Below, one piece after another: positions 34,136 to 46,627 of a stretch of DNA of 64,000 nucleotides; positions within the stretch are counted from its first letter, which is position 1, and each line of letters starts with the position of its first letter. The DNA comes from Manihot esculenta. Its lineage: Eukaryota; Streptophyta; Magnoliopsida; Malpighiales; Euphorbiaceae. Under the pieces are notes generated by a model. It did not search any database. It saw only the letters and a program-made list of their open reading frames with translations, and was not told the DNA's origin. The stretch covers positions 20,864,000 through 20,927,999 of the forward strand of contig NC_035164.2 in NCBI RefSeq assembly GCF_001659605.2, in the 5' to 3' direction. A program made the translations under genes and the position numbers.

Positions 34136-36246
34136 TGTAATACCCGGCTAAAGTCCGGCACCGGAATTCCTGTTATCTGGTGGAATCCGGGGTGTCAGAA
34201 TTCTATAAACAGGTAGGCTTATGTTGTAGTGTGTATTGTGTGGATGTGTGAGAGTAATAGAAGTGCGTTTTGAGTTGAAATGAACCAAGGCAGAGGAGCC
34301 AAGTTCGGCCGCCGAAGATAAGTTCGGCCGCCGAAAGTGCCCAATGTTCGGCTTCCAAAGGTACGTTCGGCCCCCGAATGTTGCATGGTTTTGCATGCAA
34401 TTCGGCAGCCGAAACTGAGTTGGCCAGCCAGCTGTTGGGCATCCTTAGTCAGCATTTTGGACAGGTGGTATCACCAGTTCATGTCCAGAAGTTGGCCACG
34501 TCTCCTATGCTTTATGTGCTAAGTTTGAGCAGCTCATGCAAGAGTTTGCTCGTTTACCAAGTTGTGAAGGTTTTGAAGCAAAACGTGAGGTTGAGAGAGT
34601 TTGAGAGTGTGAGAAGAGTTGGTCCGTTTGCCCTTGTTCAGCGTGTTTAGCTTCTTGCTTCAGGAGGTAAGTGATGCTCTTGACCAGGGTTTTATGTTTT
34701 CTGAAGGTTTTATGGGATTTCATGGGAGATTTGATGATTTATGCATGTATATATGTTTATGTGTTATGTTTGTTTTGTTGTTTGGGGTTACTAGCTAGTT
34801 TTGGACCCCTGTGGACATATACATGAGTATATGTGAGTTGAGTAGAGGAGGTAGGCATGTTTGGAGAGCTTGAAGGGAAGGAGGAGATGGTTTGCCGTTG
34901 AAGCTGAGTTCTGGATGAACTCAGGTTCGGCAGCCGAAAGTTCATTCGGCCGCCGAACCTCCTGCATGGTGGCTTAGTTGCCACAGCTTGCCCCCGAGTG
35001 TTTTTTTATGTTCGGCTCTGTTTGGGGGATTCGGCCGCCGAAGGTGCCGCCGAAGGTGCTTGAGTTTCGTCTCTGGAGAGGACATTCGGCCGCCGAACCT
35101 GCCGCCGAAAGTGTTCTGTCCAGCTTTTCTTTTGCATGTTTGGCATGAGTTTTAGAGTGAGATGAAGGGTTTTCGGGGGTAGTTTAAGAGAGGTAGTCTT
35201 ATGATAGTTTGGTCCCTCATTTGAGTCTTTATGTGCTGATACAGACCAGAGGAACCAGAGAGAGCAGCAGTGAGTCCTGCTCCAGAGGTTCAGAACCTGC
35301 AAAGTCAGTCAGTCCAGATAGCCAGAGGTGAGTGGAACTAAACGGATGACTTTTAATTGAACCATAAACTGCTTTTAGCATATCTCATGCATCATGATTA
35401 TGCCATAGGTTGATTGCATTAGTATACACGAATATGAGGCATTGCATCGTTATTTGGTGATGTGAGTGAATGTTGAATGATCCAATAGTCTCAGACAGGA
35501 AGTCCAGGAGCCTTTGACTACGCCCTGGCAGGTATATAGCAAAGTCCAGGAGCCTTTGACTACGCCCTGGCAATGGTAAGTTCACAGGTGTTATATACAC
35601 ATATACATATATAACAGGAAGACCAGGTGCTCGATTCTACGCCCTGGCACAGAGTTACTGGGACTATGTGGTGACAGGTTTACTCTTGATGTGGCTTGTC
35701 TGTGATATGGTGCATTCCATGAGATCATATTTTACTGAGATGTTTTACTGTTCTACTCACTGGGCTATAGAGCTCATCCCACTCCCTTAACCCCAGTTTT
35801 GCAGGTTCAGTGTACAGTGTACAGGGACAGTCCAGCAGAGTACAGGAAGAGTAAAGAGATCTGTAATAGCTTAGAGTGGACATGTAATATTAAAGAGATG
35901 TAATAGTTGTTGCTTGACCTAGTGATGTATGTTTTGTACATGATCTGTATATGTATATATGTTTTCCTGTATGTGAAAACCAGGCTTAACAGGTATGAGT
36001 AAACCCATCTAGAGCAAGCTCTAGTCAGGGATACAGAGTACAGAGTACATGAGTACAGAGTACAGAGATAGTGCATGCACAGGTTAAGCCTTGGTTCAGA
36101 AAAGAGTTTTATTTTCACAGAAAATGTATGATCATGTATGAGTTGTACAGGTACACAGAGAGTATAGCAGGCTTGCTACGGGTTCTGGCGGCCTTAAGCC
36201 GACCTGAATCCTAGCGCCGGTGACGGTCCATTTTGGGGTCGTTACA
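34136..36246 (+). repeat. 3' LTR of the inner chromovirus
   Basis: 2111 bp, almost identical to 26838-28936. The only length change seen is an extra 12 bp in a CCGAAGGTGCCGCCGAAGG context near 35035-35055. This is a tandem slip within the TTCGGC/GCCGAA cluster, showing that this cluster is still changing in copy number. Confidence 0.95.
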
Positions 36247-36251
36247 CTCTC

Positions 36252-36691
36252 CAAACTTCAAAATTCAAGTTTCTAACTCAAAACCTTCAAATAAACATAA
36301 AAATTAATCAAATCTTTGCATGATTTAATGAAAACATGAAGAAAACTCTAAAAAAGGACAGGGTCTCACCTCAGCAGGTCAAAGAAACGGTGATCTTATC
36401 GTTTCAACCGACTGAGGGCCTTTTATAGGTGGTTGGCCAGACCACCTTCGGCGGCCACACGTGAAACCGAAAGCCATGCATGTTCGGCGGCCGAAAGTCA
36501 CCTTCGCCGGCCGAACCTGGCTTTTCTACCTTGGTTCATTTCTCTCAAAAATTCATTTCCTAATGCGTGAAAACTATGAAACATACCAAAACATTTTAGA
36601 AAACCATAAATCTAACCCTTCTAGAGACTTCTGGCATCCGAAACTCCATCGGAAGTAGAATTCCGATACCGGACTCTAGCCGGGTATTACA
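36252..36691 (-). repeat. Outer chromovirus 3' LTR, second piece
   Basis: Resumes after the CTCTC copy at 36247-36251 and ends CCGGGTATTACA, colinear with 43716-44154. Next to it on the right is the polypurine tract. It is the U3 start of the 3' LTR in element orientation. Confidence 0.93.
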
Positions 36692-36705
36692 TTCTCCCCC
36701 CCTTA
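36692..36705 (-). other. Polypurine tract of the outer chromovirus
   Basis: The minus strand reads AAGGGGGGGAGAA right before the LTR start TGTAATACCC, equivalent to 34123-34135 of the inner element. Confidence 0.9.
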
Positions 36706-36765
36706 AGAACATTCGTCCTCGAATGTTCCGAAAACAAATAAACACACAAAAGGAGGAAACTCACC

Positions 36766-39700
36766 TCAAAACAGATATGGATATTGCTGGAGCATCGACT
36801 CCCGCGTCTCCCAGGTACACTCTTCTAAATTGTGGTGGTTCCACAGAACTTTCACCATCGGAATCTCCTTGTTCCTTAGCTGTCTGATCTGTGTGTCCAG
36901 AATCCGTTTTGGCTGCTCTATATAAGTGAGATCTCCAAGAATCTCCACATCAGGCTCACTCAGAACCTGATTCGGATCTGACATAAACTGCATAGAAACA
37001 TGAAATACCAGGTAAATTCTCTCCATAGAAGTAGGTAAATCTAGCTTATACAACACATTCCCGATCCTCTGCAAAATCTCAAAGGGTCTAATGTATCGTG
37101 GAGCTAACTTACCTTTTCTTCCAAAACGAACCACTCCTTTCATTGGAGACACCTTTAGCAATACCATATTACCCTCCTGAAACTCTAATTGCTTTCGGCG
37201 AACGTCTGCATAACTTTTTTGTCTGCTCTGAGCTGTTCTGATTCTCTCTCTGATCATGGGCACCACTCTACTGGTAATCTCTACTAACTCTGGCCCTGCA
37301 AGAGCCTTCTCTCCTATTTCTTCCCAGCAAACAGGGGATCTGCACTTCCTCCCATACAAAGCTTCATAAGGAGCCATCCCTATGCTAGCATGATGGCTAT
37401 TTTTGTAGGAAAACTCCACCAAAGGTAAATGCTGCCTCCAAGAACCGCCAAAGTCTAACACACACAATCGAAGCATATCCTCTATGGTCTGGATGGTCCT
37501 CTCTGACTGTCCATCAGACTGTGGATGGAAAGCAGTGCTAAAATCCAACCTCGTGCCCATCGCACTCTGCAGACTTCGCCAAAATCTGGAGGTAAACTGA
37601 GGTCCTCTGTCTGAGACTATAGACACTGGAACTCCATGTAATCTCACTATCTCATCCAGATAGACCTGTGCCAACTTATCCACAGAATAGTTACTCCGAA
37701 CTAGAAGAAAATGAGCAGATTTCGTGAGTCTGTCCACAATCACCCATATAGAGTCTATCTAGTTGGACGCTGCTGGTAAACCCACTACAAAATCCATAGC
37801 TATGTTCTCCCATTTCCACTCTGGAATCGGCAGTGGGTTAAGCATTCCAGCTGGTTTCTAATGCTCTAGTTTCACCCTCTGGCAAACCTCACAGGCTATC
37901 ACAAACTGCGCCACTTCTTTCTTCATGGCTGGCCACCAATAGACCCTTTTCAGATCCTGGTACATCTTGGTGGCTCCTGGGTGAACACTATACCTCGCAT
38001 TATGAGCTTCTTTCATAATGTCTTCCTTCACACTGCTCCTATCTGGTACACAAAGTCGACTCCCATAACGGAGGATCCCTTTGCTGTCAAATCTGAACTC
38101 TGCACTGTTGCCTGACTGAATAGTCCTGGCAATTTTCATCAATTCTGGATCCTCGTGCTGTTTTTGCGCTATCTGCTCCAGAAACACAGGTGTCACTCTC
38201 ATATGTGCTATCAATGCACCTGTACCAGACAACTCGAGCTGTAACCCCTTCTCGATGAGCTTATAAAGCTCCATCACTACTGGTCTCTGCTCTGCTGCTA
38301 TATGGGAGAAACTGCCTAGTGACTTCCGGCTAAGGGCGTTTGCCACAACATTCGCCTTACCCGGATGATACTGGATCTTACAATCATAATCACTGAGCAA
38401 TTCTACCCATCTTCTCTGCCTCAAATTCAGCTCTCTCTGACTCAAGATGTACTGTAAACTCTTGTGATCAGTAAAGATCTCGCATTTAACCCCGTAGAGG
38501 TAATGCCGCCACATCTTGAGTGCAAAAATAACTGTTGCCATCTCTAGGTCATAGGTGGGGTAATTCAACTCGTGCTTCTTCAGCTGTCTAGAAGCATAAG
38601 CAATCACCCTATCCTGCTGCATCAAAACACAACCCAATCCCACTCGAGACGCATCACAGAACACTGTGAAATCCTCATTACTGACAGGCAGAGCTAACAC
38701 TGGTGCTGTTGTCAATCTCCTCTTGAGCTCCTCAAAGCTCTCTTCACACTGGTCTGACCAGAGAAACTTATGGTTCTTCTGAGTCAGTTTGGTCATAGGA
38801 GCAGCTATTTTTGAGAAGTCCTGAACGAATCTCCTGTAGTAACCTGCCAGTCCCAAAAAGCTTTTAATCTCAGTCACTGTAGTGGGTCTGTACCAGTTAG
38901 CTACAGCCTCTATCTTCTTGGGGTCTACCTCAATCCCTTCTGCTGATATCACATGTCCCAAGAAGGAAATGCTCCTCAACCAAAACTCACACTTAGAGAA
39001 CTTGGCATACAAACCATGCTCTCTCAGTGTCTGCAGAACTATCCTCAGATGCTGGGCATGCTCCTCTGCATCTCTGGAATACACTAAAATATCATCGATG
39101 AAAACAATGACAAAGTGATCCAGAAACTCACTGAAAACTCTGTTCATGAGATCCATAAATGCTGCAGGGGCATTAGTCAACCCGAACGGCATCACTAAGA
39201 ACTCATAATGCCCATATCTGGTCCTGAAAGCTGTTTTTGGCACATCTGCCTCTCTGACTCTCAACTGATGATACCCGGATCGCAGATCTATTTTAGAGAA
39301 ACAACCTACTCCAGCGAGCTGGTCAAATAGATCATCAATCCTCGGTAACGGATACCTATTCTTGGTAGTGACCTTGTTCAACTGTCTGTAATCGATACAA
39401 AGTCGAAGGGATCCATCCTTCTTTCTGACAAAAAGCACTGGAGCACCCCAAGGTGAGGTACTAGGGCGGATGAAACCCTTATCTACCAAATCCTGCAACT
39501 GTTCTTTCAACTCCTTTAACTCTGCTGGCGCCATCCTGTAGGGAGGAATAGAGATAGGTCTGGTATCAGGTAGCAATTCAATTTCAAACTCTATCTCCCT
39601 ACCAGGTGGTAGTCCTAGAAGTTCATCTAGGAAAACATTTGAAAACTCTCGGACTACTGGTACTGTGGTTGGTTCCCTAACCTGACTATCGAGCTCCCTC

Positions 39701-41688
39701 ACATGAGCTAGAAACCCCTGACAACCCCTCCTAAGCAAACGACGAGCCTGAAGGGCTGAAATCATACCTCTGGGTGTACCCCTCCTGTCTCCTCTGAAGA
39801 CACACTCTAACCCATCCTAGTCTCTGAGACTAACTACCTTGTCTCTACAGTCCAAAGTAGCACTATATGCAGATAGCCAATCCATCCCTAGAATGACATC
39901 AAAATCCGTCAAATCTAGAACCACAAGGTCAGCTGGAAGACATCTACCCTCTATGAACACTGGACTGAAACGACAGACTGACACTGCCACTGATGGGTCA
40001 CATTTGGGTCCACTGACCCAGAGAGGATACTCTAACTCATAACTGATCAAACCCAACCTCTCTATGGCTCTCGAAGCAACAAAGGAATGAGAAGCACCGG
40101 GGTCCATCAAAGCATACACATCTGAACACCCAATGATGAGAGTACCTGACACCACTGTGTTCGACGTGTTAGCCTCCTCCTGTGTCACAGTGAAAATCCA
40201 TGCTGGGGCTACCGGATTTCCACCTCGAGAACCTGCTGCTGAAGTAGAGGCTGCCCCTCTCCCTCTACCTCTACTACTACTCTGAGGCACGGCTGGAGCT
40301 GCTGGCTGTACTACACTGCTTGAACTCATCTGCTGGGAGGGTGCAAACGTCATCTGAGGACATTCCCGAGCAAAATGCCCTTCCTGTCCACATCTATAAC
40401 AAGCTGAAGATCCCAACTGACAAGCTCCCTTGTGTGGTCTCCCACATCTCCTACATACTGGACTGCTTGCGCCAGAGCTTGTGCCACTACCTATTCCCAT
40501 ACCAAACTTGACTTTACTCCAGAACTTATTCTTTGTTCCTTTTGTCTTTTCCCATCTCTTGCTGCCTGAAGTTCCTGAACTAGGGGCCTTAGAACCCAAA
40601 GCTTGTGCCCTTGACTGTCTCTGAATATTGGCACTTGCTTCCATTTTCTTGGCTGCATCCACAATAGAGTGGAAACTCTCCTTCTCTGCAGGAAGAATCA
40701 AGGAAGAATACATGGGATGCAATCTCATAGTATATCTCCTTGCCTTCTTCTGATCAGTATCATAGGCTTGACCCACGTACTGAAGCAAATCCAGGAACTT
40801 ATCTGTAAACTCGTCAACACTCATCTCATCTGTCTGTCTCAACTGCTCAAATTCTACTACTTTCATCTCCCTGGAGCTATCAGGAAAAGCCCACCCTGCA
40901 AACTCATTGGCGAACTCTCCCCATAACATGCTGTCTATCCTAGGCTCCATATAGTTCTTAAACCATTCTCGAGCTTTCTTACATTTCAGTGTAAACCCCG
41001 CCATTTCTATGGCTCTACTATCATCTGCTCCCAATTCACTGGTTATCATCCTAACTGATCTGAGGTATTCAAATGGATCATCTCCCGTGTTATATTTGTG
41101 AGCATCCAATTTCAGGTACTCCGTCATTTGCACCTTACCTCCAGATGAGCTAGGTTGCTGTCTTTGGACAACAGGAGCTACTGGTTCTGGTTGTGGTGGT
41201 GGAGGTACTGGTTCATTTAGCTCTGAGTCTGCTGCACCTGGATGGGTAGGGGAGGGTGGATACATAGGATATGGTGGGTAATAAGGAGGATAAGGCATAT
41301 ATGGCATATATGGAGGATATGGGACAAAACTAGAGTACTCCGACGTACCTCCCATCGGATACTCTGGGTCCTGAGAAAAGGATGGATAAACAAAACCTGA
41401 GGCCTGAGCGCCTCTCTGAGACTCTCCCATACCTTCTTCAGATCTACCCATACCCATGCTTTCCTCTATAGACTGGTCAATTTCCATAGCCTCCCTCACT
41501 TCCTCTGATCTTCCTCCTCTAACTGTACCTCTTCTGCTCTCGTCTATAGACCTTCTAGGGTCTATTGACGTACCTTCCCTGCTAGATCTCTGAGACCTTG
41601 CCCTTGGCAATGCAGGAGGACGAACAGCTGTTCTCTCACTATCTGGTGGGACTCCAGTCAATCGTGCTGATCGACGAGTTCCTCGCAT
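36766..41688 (-). pseudogene. Outer chromovirus Gag-Pol, three stop codons
   Basis: One frame runs from ATG 41688 ([12 protein letters not shown]) to the stop at 36766. It is interrupted by TAG at 39817 (in protease-RT linker), TAG at 37858 (just after integrase [11 protein letters not shown]) and TAG at 37759 (after the first integrase Asp). The first two fit CAG-to-TAG; the third replaces the Arg codon AGG of the inner copy. Gag, knuckle (CYRCGQEGHFARECP), protease (DPGASHSF), RT ([16 protein letters not shown]), RNase H, integrase (SDRG, QSDGQSERTIQ) and chromodomain are all present. Two residues seen in the inner copy near HVSMLRQF are missing here. It is close to the inner element throughout, so they are subfamilies of one lineage. 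Confidence 0.93.
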
Positions 41689-41877
41689 CTTACCTCTGAA
41701 AAACAACACATATCGCAACATATAAGTCACCAGATAACAGTAAAGCACATGCATAAATCATAATATCAAATAGACAGGACGCAACATCCTATCCTAGTGG
41801 ACATGATTCCCTATTGTGCTTGACTTCCTCTACCCTCTATGAGCCCGACACTCTCTCTATAGGTCCGATCATGTGAA

Positions 41878-41895
41878 CCTAGGGCTCTGATACCA
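41878..41895 (-). other. Primer binding site of the outer chromovirus (initiator Met tRNA)
   Basis: The minus strand reads TGGTATCAGAGCCCTAGG three bases inside the 5' LTR end at 41899, identical to the inner element. Confidence 0.92.
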
Positions 41896-41898
41896 ATC

Positions 41899-44154
41899 TG
41901 TAACGACCCCAAAATGGACCATCACCGGCGCTAGGATTCAGGTAGGCTTAAGGCCGCTAGAACCCGTAGCAAGCCTGCTATACTCTCTGTGTACCTGTAA
42001 ATCTCATACATGATCATACATTTTCTGTGAAAATAAAAACTCTTTTCTCTGTACCAAGGCTTAACCTGTGCATGCACTATCTCTGTACTCTGTACTCTGT
42101 ACCCCTGACTAGAGCTTGCTCTAGATGGGTTAACTCATACCTGTTAAGCCTGGTTTTTCACATACTCTGTAAAACATATACATATACAGATCATGTACAT
42201 AACAAAAGATTTATAACACAAACGTCACTAAGTCAAGCACAATTCTAACGTTATACACAACTGTTACATCTTTTATTACATGTCCACTATAGTCTATTAC
42301 ATAACTCTTCTCTTTTCCTGAACTCTGCTGGACTTCCCCTGTACACTGTACACTGAACCTGCAAGACTGGGGTTAAGGGAGTGGGATGAGCTCTATAGCC
42401 CAGTGAGTAGAACAATATAACAAGTCATAAAACATGATCTCATGGAATGCATCATATCACAGACAATTCACATCAAAGGTAAACCTGTCACCACATAGTC
42501 CCAGTAACTGTTCTGTGCCAGGCCGTAGACTGGGGTCCTGGTCTCTCTGTACTGTATATGTATATGTGTATATAACACTTGTACTTACCATTTGCCAGGG
42601 CACAGACTGGGCACCTGGTTTTTTACTATACCTGCCAGGCCGTAGAATGGGGTCCTAGACTTTCCTATACCTGCCAGGCCGTAGAATGGGGTCCTGGACT
42701 ACCTGTCTGGAACTATTGGATCATTCGGCATTCACCCACATCAACAAATAACTATGCAATGCAACATATTCGTGGATTCTACTGCCATCAACCTATTACA
42801 TAACCATGATGCATGATATATGCTAAAAACATTCCATATCTCAATTAAAAGAATTAAGTTTAGTTCCACTCACCTCTGGCTATCTGGACTGACTCTGCAG
42901 GCTCTGAAAACTCTGGAGCAGTACTCACAGCTGCTCTCTCTGGTTCCTCTGGTCTGTGTAAGCACAGATAAACTCAAATGAGGGACCAAACTAACTCAAG
43001 AACAACTCTATTAAACTCCCCAAGAATCCCCGTAAACTCACTCTAATATCCATGCAAAGCATGCAAAGGAAAGCTGGACAGGACACTTTCGGCGGCAGGT
43101 TCGGCTGCCGAAAGTCCTCTCCAGAGACTAAACTCATGCACCTTCGGCGGCCGAATCTCAACTTTCGGAAGCCGAACCCTTTCGGGGGCAAGTTTCGGGG
43201 CTGAAAGGCACTCCAGAGACGAAAGTCTCTAACCTTCGGCGGCACCTTCGGCGGCCGAAACTCCCCTCCAGAGCCGAAAGTCCAAATGCTCGGGGGCAAG
43301 CTTGGGCAGCCGAAACCACCTCCTCAGCACATTCGGCGGCCGAACCATTCTTCGGCGGCCGAAGCTGGGTTCATCAGCAAGGCAGACACTTGCTCTGCCT
43401 CACGCCAAATGCACAAAACTCTCCCAATCTCAAGCACCTCAACTCCTCAACTTGCATACACCCAAGCATATGCTCAAAGGGGTCAGAAACTACCTTAAAA
43501 CCCCAACAACACAAAACAAAGAACACATAAACAAACTTTTCTCACAAAAAGATCAAAAACCTCTCTTTTACCCTAATCATGCAACTCTCCCCCAAAACCT
43601 CAAAAATCTTTCATAAATCATGAAAACAAGCTCAGGATCTTCACTTACCTCTTGAAACCAAGAAGCTGATCGATCCTAACGTGGAGTTTTGGAGCAACTC
43701 TCCTTCACACTCTCCAAACTTCAAAATTCAAGTTTCTAACTCAAAACCTTCAAATAAACATAAAAATTAATCAAATCTTTGCATGATTTAATGAAAACAT
43801 GAAGAAAACTCTAAAAAAGGACAGGGTCTCACCTCAGCAGGTCAAAGAAACGGTGATCTTATCGTTTCAACCGACTGAGGGCCTTTTATAGGTGGCTGGC
43901 CAGACCACCTTCGGCGGCCACACGTGAAACCGAAAGCCATGCATGTTCGGCGGCCGAAAGTCACCTTCGGCGGCCGAACCTGGCTTTTCTGCCTTGGTTC
44001 ATTTCTCTCAAAAACTCATTTCCTAATGCGTGAAAACTATGAAACATACCAAAACATTTTAGAAAACCATAAATCTAACCCTTCTATAGACTTCCGGCAT
44101 CTGAAACTCCATCGGAAGTAGAATTCCGATACCGGACTCTAGCCGGGTATTACA
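41899..44154 (-). repeat. 5' LTR of the outer chromovirus
   Basis: 2256 bp, TGTAACGACC...GGTATTACA, followed by TSD AATTT (44155-44159). It contains the 38-bp hairpin repeats (42510-42710) and the TTCGGC/GCCGAA cluster (43085-43370 and 43905-43980). Confidence 0.95.
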
Positions 44155-44416
44155 AATTTGAAATTCAAATCTTTAAGAATCTCTTTCCTTATTGAAGAAG
44201 CCAAATCTCTAGAAGATGCACATTCAAATTTGAAATTCAAATTCAGCTTGTCAAGGAAGTCAAAGAAGACACACATGCCACCCTAAGTCTTGCACATTCA
44301 AAATTCAAAAGAGAGGCTCCACCTCATAATGCTCACATGGGCGGCAAGGGAAGGACTTGGGCAGCAAGCTAATCACACTTGGGCAGCAAGGAAGACCTAG
44401 GGCAGCACATAAACTC

Positions 44417-44426
44417 TATAAAAAAG
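44417..44426 (+). promoter_or_regulatory. Candidate TATA box in the Athila LTR
   Basis: TATAAAAAAG sits about 990 bp before the LTR end, in the position of the TATAAAAAG at 48465 in the solo LTRs. It is likely the core promoter of the Athila LTR; the start site was not determined. Confidence 0.5.
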
Positions 44427-45414
44427 CCACCTTAAGGAGCCGGCCACTCTTCTCTCCATGCCATCTCTCCCATTCGGCCACACCAAGGGTAGCCGCACCA
44501 CTCCATCTTCTCCAATGCTTCGGCCTCTTCTCTCCTTCTCTTCTTCTTTTTTTGGTTTGTTTCAGCCATGAGTGGCTAAAACATTTTATTCTAGTTGAAG
44601 ATTGGTTGAAACTTTAGTTATTTTAAGGATTGGGAGATCTGAACATACATTGTTTGACTTTTGTTTATTCAATACTTATGCAATTTCATGCTTGATTCCA
44701 TTATTGCTTTGTTATTTTGATCAATGTGGCCAGTTGATTCTTGATTGCAAGGTGATATATTGTTAGTTTGAATAGTTTTAAGTCCGTAATTGCTTGGATT
44801 GTTCAAACACAAGAACACTTGGTGTAAAAACTATGGAAATTGCATGATCTAGCGATATCTCCATGCGTTTGGATAGTTAGAATTAGATCTCTCTATTTCT
44901 TTATGCAGTTGATAGTTGTTAGATGCCTAAGGCCCAAGGACGTTCCTTAGCAACTTGTTGATTAGTGATTGGTTAGAGGACATTCCCTAATTAATTTATG
45001 CTTAAGGAGAGACATGGTGGTGAGAAGCGTATTCCATCTCCATAACTAATTTATTGAATCAAACAAAAGAACCTAAGTATCAATGATCAATCCCAACAAC
45101 TGAAGTGGATCCAATTCTTCAACTATAGCTTTTCTCATTATTGAATCTCTTTACTTTAATTAATCGCTTTACTTTATTGATTTCATTATTAGTTCAACTG
45201 AATCAATCTCAAAACCCCCCCTTTTAATTTGCTTTCTGTTTAATTTGCTTTCAGTTCTCTTGCTTTTAGTTTATTCTCTTGGTCTTGATAAGAAAGATAG
45301 GTAAGTATTAATTCCCTGTGGATTCAATCCTTTCACCACTATCTGCAGTTGTAAAATTGTTGATAACTGAAAAGGTTATTTTTGACCGGTTTTGACAGCC
45401 GCATAGTAAAAAAT

Positions 45415-45430
45415 TGGCGCCATTGCTGGG
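45415..45430 (+). other. Athila primer binding site
   Basis: TGGCGCCATTGCTGGG follows the LTR end with a short A-rich gap. The TGGCGCC start is typical of Athila and fits a tRNA ending GGCGCCA, probably tRNA-Asp. Confidence 0.8.
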
Positions 45431-45460
45431 AACTTGATTTAACTGATTTATTTTTCTTTC

Positions 45461-45547
45461 ATGACCAGATCTGGATTCAAAGAAACTCTGTCTTATGATC
45501 CAGAAATTGAGCGCACCATCAGGAGACTTGGGAAGCAAGCATCTTGA
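45461..45547 (+). pseudogene. Athila gag, N-terminal fragment
   Basis: ATG at 45461 opens 28 residues (MTRSGFKETLSYDPEIERT, then IRRLGKQAS) before TGA at 45545. The position just after the primer site and the basic RRLGK text fit the start of Athila gag. The rest of the gene is lost: an inverted LTR begins at 45602. Confidence 0.55.
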
Positions 45548-45601
45548 CTCTAGGAGACAACTAAAGCCGAGCCCGTGCCTAAGGAGCACCCCATCATAGA
45601 T

Positions 45602-46627
45602 TGACAGTCGGTTGTCGAAGCCGGTCAAAAATAACCTTTTCAGTTATCAACAATATTACTACTGCAGATAGTGTTGAAAGGATCGAATCCACAGGGAATT
45701 GAAAACTTACCTATCTTCCTTGTCAAGACCAAGAGAATTAATTGAAAGCAAAGAAATTGAAAGCAAAATAAAAATAAAGTGCAATAAAAGTAAAAAGGGG
45801 GGTTTTGAGATTGATTGAATTGATCTAAACCTGAAAGCAATAAAAGAAAGTGAATAATAAAAGTAAAGAGATTTCACTAATGAGAAAGATCTAGTTGAAG
45901 AATTGGATCCAATTCAGTTGTTGGGATTGATCATTGACACTTAGTTTCTCTTGATAGATTCAATAGATTAGTCATGGAGATGGAAGATGCTTCTCACCAC
46001 CATGTCTCTCCTTAATCATAAACCAATTAGGGAACGTCCTCTAATTAATCACTAATCAACAAGTTGCCAAGGAATGTCCTTGGGCCTTAGGCATCAAAAC
46101 AACTGTCAATTGCATTAAGAAATAGAGAGATCTAATCCTAGCTACCCAAACGCATAGTGATATTGCTAGATTATGCAACTTCCTTAGTTTTTACACCAAG
46201 TGTTCTTGTGTTTGAACAATCCAAGCAATTACGGACTCAAAATTATTCAAACTAATAATATATTACCTTAAAATCAAGAATCAAGAGGCCACATTGATCA
46301 TAATAACAAAGCAATAATGGAATCAAGGATGAAATTGCACAAATATTGAATAACCAAAAGATAAACAACTTATGTTCAGATCTCCCAATCCATAAAACAA
46401 CCAAAGCATCACCTAATCTTCAACTAGAATAAAAGGTTTCAGCCACTCATGGCTGAACCAAAAACCAAAAATAAGAAAGGAACAAGAAGAGAACGAACCG
46501 AAGATGAAGAAGGGAGAGATGGAGCGCCGACTGAACTTGAATCCGAAGAGAAGGAGAGAAGAGAGAGGTCGGCTGGCCTTGAAGAGGTCTTTAAATAGTT
46601 TTTAGGTGCTGCCCTAAGTCTTCCTTG
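45602..46627 (-). repeat. Inverted Athila LTR fragment
   Basis: Starts TGACAGTCGG (the LTR 3' end read on the other strand) and runs about 1.03 kb to CTTCCTTG. There it is joined to integrase sequence; the full LTR at 61219 instead continues CTATCCAAG. It is the same interval found, interrupted by a solo LTR, in the tandem units to the right. Unlike those, it has no insertion. Confidence 0.8.

Larger units (their letters stand above)
26838..36246 (+). mobile_element. Young, nearly intact Tekay-type chromovirus (inner)
   Basis: TSD CTCTC at 26833-26837 and 36247-36251. LTRs are 26838-28936 (2099 bp) and 34136-36246 (2111 bp). The size difference is one 12-bp duplication near 35045, and by eye about nine substitutions separate them. 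It has the iMet primer site, one uninterrupted 1634-codon polyprotein frame and a polypurine tract. It sits in the 3' LTR of an older relative in opposite orientation, so it is the last event in this nest. All parts for autonomous movement appear present. Caveats are a residue inserted next to the integrase catalytic Glu and an unusual RT substitution. Confidence 0.96.
25014..44154 (-). mobile_element. Tekay-type chromovirus (outer), with a second chromovirus nested in its 3' LTR
   Basis: TSD AATTT at 25009-25013 and 44155-44159. The element reads on the minus strand: 5' LTR 41899-44154, tRNA-iMet primer site 41878-41895, gag-pol 41688-36766, polypurine tract 36692-36705, then a 3' LTR. The 3' LTR spans 25014-36691 but is interrupted by the 9409-bp inner element at 26838. 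Removing the inner element and one CTCTC gives an LTR of 2264 bp, against 2256 bp for the 5' LTR. A C-terminal chromodomain and iMet primer place it in the Tekay/Del group. Three stops in gag-pol make it defective. A few tens of LTR differences suggest it is clearly older than the inner element. Confidence 0.95.
24679..45409 (+). mobile_element. Athila 5' LTR, split by a nested chromovirus
   Basis: The LTR starts TGATCAGTCC at 24679 and runs to the insertion site at 25013. It resumes at 44155 and ends near 45409, where a primer site follows. Without the insert and one copy of its AATTT target duplication it is about 1.59 kb, close to the 1575-bp Athila LTR at 61219-62793. The U5 blocks CCTGTGGATTCAATCC and CACTATCTGCAGTTG are at 45315-45350. 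Only about 190 bp of internal sequence remains before an inverted LTR at 45602, so the element is a truncated remnant. Confidence 0.8.
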
